This document shows, piece after piece, positions 1-4,883 of a DNA stretch of 8,512 bases. Both the position numbers and the translations under genes were made by a program. Position 1 is the first letter of the stretch. The number at the start of each line of letters is the position of its first letter. The notes beneath the pieces were generated by a model. That model was not told the DNA's origin and ran no database searches. It saw nothing but the letters and a program-made list of their open reading frames with translations. The stretch covers positions 1 to 8,512 of the forward strand of contig JAIYAG010000548.1 in the NCBI GenBank assembly GCA_027489195.1, written 5' to 3'. Source of the stretch: Burkholderiales bacterium (lineage in GTDB: Bacteria; Pseudomonadota; Gammaproteobacteria; Burkholderiales; Burkholderiaceae_E).

Positions 1-294
1 GAGCACCTCGCGCTTGAACTCCTCGAAGATCTGCCCCGACTTCGCGGACAGCCGGATCTCGACGAACACCAGCAGCGACTGACCGAGCGCCTGGGGCGAG
101 AGCCTCGCGTGGTAGCCGGTGATGAACCCGTCGCGCTCGAGCCGCTTGACCCGCTCGCTGCACGGCGTGGCCGACAGCCCGACGCGTTCGGCGAGGTCGG
201 TGATCGAGATGCGTCCGTCGTCCTGCAGGGTGCGCAGGATCCTGCGGTCGATGCGGTCGATCGGGCGCGGCGCGCCCTCGGTCCTCGATTTCAA
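1..294 (-). CDS. Lrp/AsnC family transcriptional regulator (N-terminal 98 residues, cut by window edge)
   Basis: The protein reads as an Lrp/AsnC family DNA-binding regulator. Visible are the N-terminal opening IDRIDRRILRTLQDDGRIS (residues 12-30), a winged helix-turn-helix with LAERVGLSATPCSERVKRLE (34-53) followed by DGFITGYHARLSP, and the first strand of the ligand-binding RAM domain (LLVFVEIRL, 74-82). A full-length member has about 150-165 residues, so roughly 60 are missing beyond position 1. The only fitting start is a TTG (292-294) with AGGGG seven bases upstream. The frame closes at an in-frame TAG (313-315), and no ATG or GTG lies between. The gene is divergent from dadA, as many Lrp-type regulators are from the catabolic gene they control. 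In Pseudomonas the Lrp-like DadR activates dadA in response to alanine, and a similar role is my inference here. The family assignment is firm; the ligand is unknown. Confidence 0.93.
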   Translation of the reverse strand, partial: MKSRTEGAPRPIDRIDRRILRTLQDDGRISITDLAERVGLSATPCSERVKRLERDGFITGYHARLSPQALGQSLLVFVEIRLSAKSGQIFEEFKREVL

Positions 295-412
295 TGTGTT
301 TCCCCTGCTTTGCTATCTCAACGCCAAGTTCTTCGCTACAAACAGTCAATACTTTGGTCACATCCACTGCCTGAACAGCCGTAGATTGGAGGATATCGCT
401 TCGGAGGTTTCC
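295..412. promoter_or_regulatory. Divergent promoter region between the Lrp-type regulator and dadA
   Basis: This is the only space between two divergent genes, so it must carry both promoters and probably the regulator's binding sites. Counting 291-360 by hand gives 30 G/C out of 70 (43%), far below the surrounding coding DNA. This is typical of promoters and of the A/T-rich sites that Lrp proteins prefer. I could not fix a convincing -35/-10 pair. On the minus strand there is a TTGACT, but no good -10 at the right distance. On the plus strand TAGATT (382-387) is a possible -10 without a clear -35. The function follows from position; exact elements are not claimed. Confidence 0.55.
302..306 (-). 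promoter_or_regulatory. Ribosome binding site that fixes the TTG start of the Lrp-type regulator
   Basis: On the minus strand the sequence AGGGG stands seven bases before a TTG codon at 292-294. No ATG or GTG is available in frame between this TTG and the upstream stop codon. The spacing and the match to the anti-Shine-Dalgarno sequence support TTG as the true start. Confidence 0.6.
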
Positions 413-1729
413 ATGCGCGTTCTCGTTCTCGGCAGTGGCGTGATCGGCGTGACCAGCGCCTGGTACCTGGCCCGTCAGGGCCACGAGGTGACGGTCGTCG
501 ACCGCCAGCCCGGCGCGGCGCTGGAGACCAGCTTCGCGAACGCGGGCCAGGTCTCGCCCGGCTACTCGACGCCGTGGGCGGCGCCCGGCATCCCGCTCAA
601 GGCGATCAAGTGGCTGTTCCAGAAGGACGCGCCGCTGTCGATCCGCCCGGACGGCACGCTGTTCCAGCTGCGCTGGCTGGCCGAGATGCTCGCCAACTGC
701 ACCGAGGACCGCTATGCGGTCAACAAGGAGCGGATGCTGCGCCTGTCCGAGTACAGCCGCGACTGCCTCAAGGCGCTGCGGGGCGAGCTCGGCCTGGCCT
801 ACGAGGGCCGCCAGCTCGGCACGCTGCAGGTCTTCCGCACCGACGCGCAGATGGCGGCGGTCGACAAGGACGTGCGGGTGCTGCGCGAGCAGGGCGTGCC
901 CTTCGAGCTGCTCGGCCGCGACGAACTCGCGCGCGTCGAGCCGGCGCTCGCCGCGGTCAAGGACACGCTGGTGGGCGGACTGCGCCTCCCCGGCGACGAG
1001 ACCGGCGACTGCCAGCTGTTCACCACGCGTCTGGCCGAGGCCGCTCGCGCCGCCGGCGTGACCTTCCTCTACGGCACCACCATCGACCGCATCGAGCGCC
1101 GCGCCGACACGATCGCCGGTGTCTGGGTGCGCGGCCCGCAAGGCCGCCGCCAGCTCGCCGCCGACCAGTACGTGCTCGCGCTGGGCAGCTACTCGCGCGA
1201 GCTGCTGTCGCCGCTCGGCCTGGACCTGCCGGTGTATCCGCTCAAGGGCTACTCGCTCACCGTGCCGATCACCGACCCCGACGCGGCGCCGGTCTCGACC
1301 GTCATGGACGAGACCTACAAGGTCGCGATCACCCGCTTCGACGACCGGATCCGCGTCGGCGGCATGGCCGAGGTCTCAGGCTTCGACCTGCGCCTGAACC
1401 CGCGCCGACGCGAGACGCTGGAGCGCGTCGTGGCCGGCCTGTTCCCGAACGGCGGCGACGTGCGCGCGGCGAGCTTCTGGACCGGCCTGCGGCCGATGAC
1501 CCCCGACGGCACGCCGGTGGTCGGCGCCACCCGCATCGCCAACCTCTGGCTGAACACCGGTCATGGCACCCTCGGATGGACGATGGCCTGCGGCTCCGGC
1601 AGGCTGATCGCCGACCTGATCTCCCGCCGCCGGCCGGAGATCAGTGCCGGGGGCCTCGGCATCGATCGGTATTCGCGCGCCTCGGGCGCGGTCGCGGCAC
1701 GGCCGCGGGCGCCGCAGCCGGCGCACTGA
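413..1729 (+). CDS. dadA: D-amino acid dehydrogenase small subunit, DadA
   Basis: DadA is a membrane-associated FAD flavoprotein that oxidatively deaminates D-amino acids, chiefly D-alanine, to 2-oxo acids and ammonia, passing electrons to the respiratory chain. The 438-residue product has the N-terminal Rossmann motif GSGVIG (7-12) and ends that strand-helix unit with VTVVDR. Family signatures include ALETSFANAGQVSPGYSTPW, DETGDCQLFT, VYPLKGYSLT, DETYKVAITRFDDRIRVGGM, FWTGLRPMTPDGTPVVG and LNTGHGTLGWTMACGSG. These match the well-known E. coli DadA (432 residues) along its length, with a short Ala/Pro/Arg-rich tail of about 17 residues added. ATG 413 has GGAGG five bases upstream; the same frame is open upstream to 119, but that part overlaps the regulator and looks non-coding. 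No alanine racemase gene (dadX) follows, since the next gene is convergent. Induction by alanine through the divergent Lrp-type protein is likely but inferred. Confidence 0.97.
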   Translation: MRVLVLGSGVIGVTSAWYLARQGHEVTVVDRQPGAALETSFANAGQVSPGYSTPWAAPGIPLKAIKWLFQKDAPLSIRPDGTLFQLRWLAEMLANCTEDRYAVNKERMLRLSEYSRDCLKALRGELGLAYEGRQLGTLQVFRTDAQMAAVDKDVRVLREQGVPFELLGRDELARVEPALAAVKDTLVGGLRLPGDETGDCQLFTTRLAEAARAAGVTFLYGTTIDRIERRADTIAGVWVRGPQGRRQLAADQYVLALGSYSRELLSPLGLDLPVYPLKGYSLTVPITDPDAAPVSTVMDETYKVAITRFDDRIRVGGMAEVSGFDLRLNPRRRETLERVVAGLFPNGGDVRAASFWTGLRPMTPDGTPVVGATRIANLWLNTGHGTLGWTMACGSGRLIADLISRRRPEISAGGLGIDRYSRASGAVAARPRAPQPAH

Positions 1730-1736
1730 GCGCGCG

Positions 1737-1773
1737 GCTCACGCGCGCAGACGCCTACTCGGCGCGCGTGAGC
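1737..1773. terminator. Perfect 12-bp inverted repeat between convergent dadA and DUF3047 genes; possible bidirectional terminator
   Basis: Arms GCTCACGCGCGC (1737-1748) and its exact reverse complement (1762-1773) flank a 13-base loop. The stem begins seven bases after the dadA stop codon. Read from the other side it overlaps the last codons of the DUF3047 gene, whose TAG stop (1755-1757) sits in the loop. There is no T-run after the stem on either strand, so it is not a classical intrinsic terminator. It could slow polymerase, protect 3' ends of the two messages, or act with Rho. The inverted repeat is seen directly; its role is inference. Confidence 0.45.
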
Positions 1774-2534
1774 AGCCGGATGTCGCCGTACCAGCCACGC
1801 GCCGACAGCTTGGTGTTGTCGGTATCGCTCATCACGCCGACCGCGACCAGGCGGCCGGGCTTGCGGCCGAACGCGCGCTCGTAGTCGGCGACGATGTCGC
1901 GGCGGTAGCTGCGCCACTGGCCGACGCCCTGCGCGCCGGACTCGACGACGATCTTCTGGACGCGCGAGGTGTGCGCGTTGGGCGTGACCGCCTCGGCCTC
2001 GCTGGCATTGCACCAGACGTACATCAGCGTCGCGTACGGCATGTCCTGTCCACCGAGCAGCTTCACGCGCTCGAAGAACATCTGTTCCTTGATCGGCAGC
2101 GAGGACACGTCGCCCTCGAAGGCGAGCACCACCCGTACCGGCGAGTCGTCGCCGTGACGCTCCCGCATGTTCGCGGTCTCGAGGACGCGGTCGACGCGCC
2201 AGCGCCATTCGAGGATCGGACGCTCGCCCGGATCGACGTCGACGCGGTGCCGCAGGCCGGAGATCGACTGCTCGGACTGCGCCTCGACGACCCGCACGCC
2301 ATCGACCTTCACGCTGCTGAAGCGCGTCGGCTTCTTGGTCGGATGGAAGATCCAGGTGGACCACGGCCCCTTGGGATCGAGCCGATCGATGCCCGAGAAC
2401 GGCGCCAGCACGCCGGGCGGGGGCGCCTCGCGGGAGGCAGCGGACGCGGCGGCCTGCGGTTCGCCAAGCCCGGGCGTGGCGCAGCCCGCGAGGGCTGCGA
2501 CGAGGGTCAGGACGGCGAGGACGGCGGTCTTCAT
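1755..2534 (-). CDS. Predicted lipoprotein, DUF3047 family
   Basis: The 259-residue product begins with a lipoprotein signal: charged MK, a hydrophobic stretch, then the lipobox LAGC with the lipidated Cys at 18. Ala follows the Cys rather than Asp, which favours sorting to the outer membrane. An Ala-rich linker leads into a domain that I assign to DUF3047 from its pattern. The pattern includes ILEWRWRVD, GDDSPVRVVLAFEGD, a YVWCNASE segment, QWRSYRRDIVADYERAFGRKP, and VGVMSDTDNTKLSARGWYGD near the end. The family has no established function; the strand-rich pattern suggests a sandwich fold, possibly a binding module in the periplasm. ATG 2532-2534 is preferred over the upstream in-frame ATG at 2601-2603 because GGGAG lies six bases before it and the signal peptide starts there. 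The gene is convergent with dadA and stands alone. Family call fairly sure, function unknown. Confidence 0.8.
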   Translation of the reverse strand: MKTAVLAVLTLVAALAGCATPGLGEPQAAASAASREAPPPGVLAPFSGIDRLDPKGPWSTWIFHPTKKPTRFSSVKVDGVRVVEAQSEQSISGLRHRVDVDPGERPILEWRWRVDRVLETANMRERHGDDSPVRVVLAFEGDVSSLPIKEQMFFERVKLLGGQDMPYATLMYVWCNASEAEAVTPNAHTSRVQKIVVESGAQGVGQWRSYRRDIVADYERAFGRKPGRLVAVGVMSDTDNTKLSARGWYGDIRLLTRAE

Positions 2535-2688
2535 CGAGTTCTCCCGGCGGCACCACGGCGCGTGAATGCGCGAGCGGATGCTAGCAGCCCGGTTGCCGCA
2601 CACGCGTGAATTTCCACCGCTCGTCTGCCGCCGCCGACGATGTACGGGTTTTCCTCAGTGTTGTTCGAACGCTCCGGCCGCGGAACGT

Positions 2689-2718
2689 CCGTTCGTCGGG
2701 CACCTGGACGACGAGCGG
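2689..2718. repeat. Imperfect inverted repeat with 12-base spacer, related to the 2826 palindrome
   Basis: CCGTTCGTC (2689-2697) and GACGAGCGG (2710-2718) face each other across 12 bases. The arms pair at eight of nine positions, with a G-U pair possible at the ninth in RNA. The right arm is identical to the inner nine bases of the right arm of the palindrome at 2826-2846. It could be a second, wider-spaced binding site for the same protein or a leader hairpin. Only the sequence relation is directly seen. Confidence 0.5.
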
Positions 2719-2825
2719 CGACGGCCGATGGCGACCCTTTTCAGGCCGATTCCTGTAGGGAAACCCCGACACGACGTCATCCGCAGGACGACACCGGGCC
2801 CTCGGCGCGAGGCCTGTTCGACGTG

Positions 2826-2846
2826 CCGCTCGTCCGGGACGAGCGG
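2826..2846. repeat. Perfect 21-bp palindrome, candidate operator of the chemosensory operon
   Basis: The arms CCGCTCGTCC (2826-2835) and GGACGAGCGG (2837-2846) are exact reverse complements around one central G. The palindrome lies 97 bases upstream of the first receptor's start codon. A dyad of this length with nearly no loop is more typical of a site for a dimeric DNA-binding protein than of a terminator, and no T-run follows. The nine-base half-site CCGCTCGTC recurs at 2617-2625 and, inverted, at 2710-2718. The symmetry is seen directly; a regulatory role is inferred from position. Confidence 0.6.
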
Positions 2847-2943
2847 TCGATCGAGATACGGCGAGGTCGTGCCCTTTCTCGAACGTCCACACCGGGATCA
2901 GGGGCAGAGACTTCGGCCGTCACGTCGAACTCGGACCTCGGGG

Positions 2944-4128
2944 ATGCACGAGAACAAGACTCACGTTTCGGCACGGCGCGCCGCATACGGGCCACTGTGC
3001 CTGCTGGGAGTGGCGCTCGGTGCCCAGGGCGCGGTGCTGTCGGCCGGGCAGGCGGGATGGGCCGCCTGGGTGGCCTGCGCCGCGATCGCGTCGGCTGCCG
3101 CCTGGCTCGCCGTCACCCTGTTTCGCCGCCCCCGCGAGGGCGGTGCGTCGACCGATGCGGGCAGCGCGGGCACCCACGGCCCCGAGGCCACCTTCGAGGC
3201 CGCGGCGCCGCGGCTGGCCGAGGCCTTCTCCGTCTGGCACCGGCACCTCCAGACGGCGCAGTCGCAGACCCGGGACGCGACCGACCGGCTGCTCGCAGGC
3301 TTCGTGTCGATCCTCCACCAGCTCGATCGGATCATCGAGACCGGCGCCGACGCTGCCGCAGCGGGGGGTCCCGACGCGCGGGCCCGCGTGCTGATCGACG
3401 CCGAGGAGGACCTCAAGGCACTGCTCGCGTCGCTCGACGAGGTGCTGCATTCGAAGGACCGGGTGCTCGGCACGATCCGCGCGCTCGACGGCGCCTCGAA
3501 GGGTCTGCTCGGCCTGGCCGGCATGGTCGGCACGGTCGCGCGACAGACCAACCTGCTGGCGATCAACGCGGCGATCGAGGCGGCGCGCGCAGGCCCCGCG
3601 GGCGCGGGCTTCGCGGTGGTGGCGGGCGAGGTGCGACGGCTGTCGGCCGAATCCGGGAACATGGGCAAGCAGATCGGCGAGCAGGTGCGTCACTTCGGCG
3701 AGCAGGTCGACCGCACGCTGCACGACGCGAGCGCGCAGGCCGAGCACGACCGCGTGGCGCTCGACGAGAACGAGCAGCGCGTGCGCACCGTGATCGGCCG
3801 CGTCGAGGGCGCCGTCGAGTCGCTGAACCGGCGCGCCGGGGACACCCGCGAGCTGTCGCAGGCGATCCGCACCGAGGTCGAGGCGATGATGGTCGCGTTC
3901 CAGTTCCAGGACCGCGTGAGCCAGATCATCGACCAGGTCCTGCAGGCCGTCGAAGGCGTCTCCGTGCATGTCGAGCAGGCCGCCCGCACGCAACGGCTGC
4001 CGAGCGACGCCGACTGGCAGCGCACGCTGACCAGCGGCTACTCCACCGAAGAGCAGCAGACCAACCACTCGAAGGGCGCGACCGGTGCGAAGGCGCCGGT
4101 GGCGGCCTCCGAGGTCACCTTCTTCTGA
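2944..4128 (+). CDS. Small membrane-anchored methyl-accepting chemotaxis protein with almost no periplasmic domain
   Basis: The 394-residue protein is a chemoreceptor-like signal transducer. Two hydrophobic segments (about 14-33 and 38-60) are joined by only a few residues, so it has a membrane hairpin but no periplasmic sensor. I see no HAMP domain. The cytoplasmic part carries the conserved receptor tip that contacts CheA and CheW: QTNLLAINAAIEAARAG (201-217) followed by GFAVVAGEVRRLSAES, with Gly where most family members have Asp (VVADEVR). A flexible tail of about 30 residues ends in EVTFF. ATG 2944 is chosen because the membrane segment follows directly and coding character stops upstream. 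It lacks a clear Shine-Dalgarno sequence; only GGGG touches the ATG. The gene leads the operon, 17 bases before the CheY-like gene. Input may be membrane-linked or may come through partner receptors. Confidence 0.88.
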   Translation: MHENKTHVSARRAAYGPLCLLGVALGAQGAVLSAGQAGWAAWVACAAIASAAAWLAVTLFRRPREGGASTDAGSAGTHGPEATFEAAAPRLAEAFSVWHRHLQTAQSQTRDATDRLLAGFVSILHQLDRIIETGADAAAAGGPDARARVLIDAEEDLKALLASLDEVLHSKDRVLGTIRALDGASKGLLGLAGMVGTVARQTNLLAINAAIEAARAGPAGAGFAVVAGEVRRLSAESGNMGKQIGEQVRHFGEQVDRTLHDASAQAEHDRVALDENEQRVRTVIGRVEGAVESLNRRAGDTRELSQAIRTEVEAMMVAFQFQDRVSQIIDQVLQAVEGVSVHVEQAARTQRLPSDADWQRTLTSGYSTEEQQTNHSKGATGAKAPVAASEVTFF

Positions 4129-4145
4129 CCCACGAACAGCCGCCC

Positions 4146-4514
4146 ATGAAAAAGACCGTACTCATCGTCGACGACTCGTCCTCGCTGCGGCAGCTGGTGA
4201 ACCTCGCGCTCAGCCGCGCGGGCTACGAAGTGCTGGAGGGCTGCGACGGGCAGGACGCCCTGACCAAGCTCGACGGCCGCAAGGTGCACCTGATCGTCAG
4301 CGACGTGAACATGCCGCGCATGGACGGGCTCACCTTCCTGAAGGCGGTCAAGGCCCTGCCGAACTACCGCTTCACGCCGGTGATCATGCTGACCACCGAG
4401 AGCGGCGACGCGAAGAAGGACGCGGGCCGCGCCGCCGGTGCGCGCGCGTGGATCGTCAAGCCGTTCAACCCGCCCGTGCTGCTCGACGCGGTGGCCAAGC
4501 TCTGTCTGCCCTGA
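4146..4514 (+). CDS. cheY: CheY-like single-domain response regulator
   Basis: This 122-residue protein is a bare receiver domain with no output domain. All key residues are present: the acidic pair D9-D10 for Mg2+ binding, phosphoacceptor D53 in VSDVNMPRMDG, Thr83 in the LTTES segment and Lys105 in the KPF motif. The length is close to E. coli CheY (about 129 residues). Located between a receptor and CheA, it is the natural phosphate acceptor of this pathway. Whether it binds the flagellar motor or serves another output cannot be told from sequence. ATG 4146 follows the upstream stop by 17 bases with no good ribosome binding site, so translation is probably coupled to the receptor gene. The frame is open far upstream through the receptor gene in another reading frame, but that stretch is not coding. 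The symbol reflects similarity and context only. Confidence 0.92.
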   Translation: MKKTVLIVDDSSSLRQLVNLALSRAGYEVLEGCDGQDALTKLDGRKVHLIVSDVNMPRMDGLTFLKAVKALPNYRFTPVIMLTTESGDAKKDAGRAAGARAWIVKPFNPPVLLDAVAKLCLP

Positions 4515-4552
4515 CCCGTCCGTCCAACCGCACGAGCCTGCCCGGAGACCCC

Positions 4553-4873
4553 ATGGAACCGATCGCCGATACGGTCGACTGCGCGCTGCCCGCGGAGTTC
4601 GGCATCTACACCGTCGCGCAGGTGCGCGGCGAGCTGGCCGATGCGCTCGACGCGCACGGCCTGCTCGCGAACGACGCGCTCGTGATCGACGCGCGCCACG
4701 TCGACCAGGTCGACGCCGCGGCGCTGCAGCTGCTCGTCGTGTTCGCCGCTGAGCTGCGTCGACGCGGCATGCGGCTGCAGCTGCTCGAGCCGAGCGCCGC
4801 GCTCGAGCGGGCGATCCGGCGCCTCGGCGCCGCCCCGGCGCTCGGCCTGCCGGCCGTCGCACTCACCGACTGA
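4553..4873 (+). CDS. Single-domain STAS protein (anti-sigma factor antagonist-like) with Ala at the phosphorylation site
   Basis: The 106-residue product matches the STAS fold of SpoIIAA/RsbV-type proteins: an N-terminal strand region, then VIDARHVDQVDAAALQLLVVF (44-64) and a later RRGMRLQLLEPSAALERAIRRLG segment. In SpoIIAA-type proteins the residue just after the motif Asp is the Ser or Thr phosphorylated by a partner kinase. Here the motif is D54-A55-A56-A57, so both the phosphoacceptor and the usual Gly are Ala. It therefore cannot be switched by the usual phosphorylation at that position. ATG 4553 has GGAGA four bases upstream. The gene sits 38 bases after the CheY-like gene and 10 before cheA, inside the operon. 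It may be a binding or scaffold partner of CheA or a receptor; this is inference. The fold call is strong, the role unknown. Confidence 0.85.
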   Translation: MEPIADTVDCALPAEFGIYTVAQVRGELADALDAHGLLANDALVIDARHVDQVDAAALQLLVVFAAELRRRGMRLQLLEPSAALERAIRRLGAAPALGLPAVALTD

Positions 4874-4883
4874 GAGGGCCCCG

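Larger units (their letters stand above)
2535..2943. promoter_or_regulatory. Upstream region between the divergent DUF3047 gene and the chemosensory operon
   Basis: This gap of 409 bases carries no convincing gene. The plus frame of the following receptor stays open upstream to 2566, but the residues it would encode are Arg/Pro/Ser-rich without pattern and are preceded by no good ribosome binding site. The region must hold the promoters for the two divergent transcription units. I looked for sigma-28 and sigma-54 type promoters and found only poor partial matches (for example GCCGATTC near 2745, without an upstream TAAA). The clearest structure is a 21-bp palindrome at 2826-2846 and related half-sites at 2617-2625, 2689-2697 and 2710-2718. 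There is also an 8-bp palindrome GTTCGAAC at 2663-2670. Confidence 0.5.

Noticed and set aside
574..1884. Plus-strand open frame (436 codons) overlapping dadA in another frame
   Set aside because: Its Arg/Ala/Pro-rich translation is typical of a shifted frame; dadA is unambiguous.
2728..2752. Possible sigma-28 (GCCGATTC) or sigma-54 (TGGCGACCCTTTTCA) promoter
   Set aside because: There is no TAAA-like element about 15 bases before the GCCGAT, and the sigma-54-like match lacks the required GC at the -12 position.
2566..2943. In-frame upstream extension of the first receptor
   Set aside because: The residues lack coding character, no ribosome binding site precedes the upstream ATGs at 2566 or 2728, and the extension would put about 70 to 125 Arg-rich residues before the first membrane segment.
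2920..4068. Minus-strand open frame (382 codons) opposite the first receptor
   Set aside because: It is a shadow of the receptor gene, with a His/Arg/Leu-rich product and no family pattern.
2640..4514. 624-codon open frame that would fuse a long N-terminus to the CheY-like protein
   Set aside because: The first 500 codons run in the wrong frame across the receptor gene and are Arg/Gly-rich. The receiver domain begins exactly at ATG 4146.
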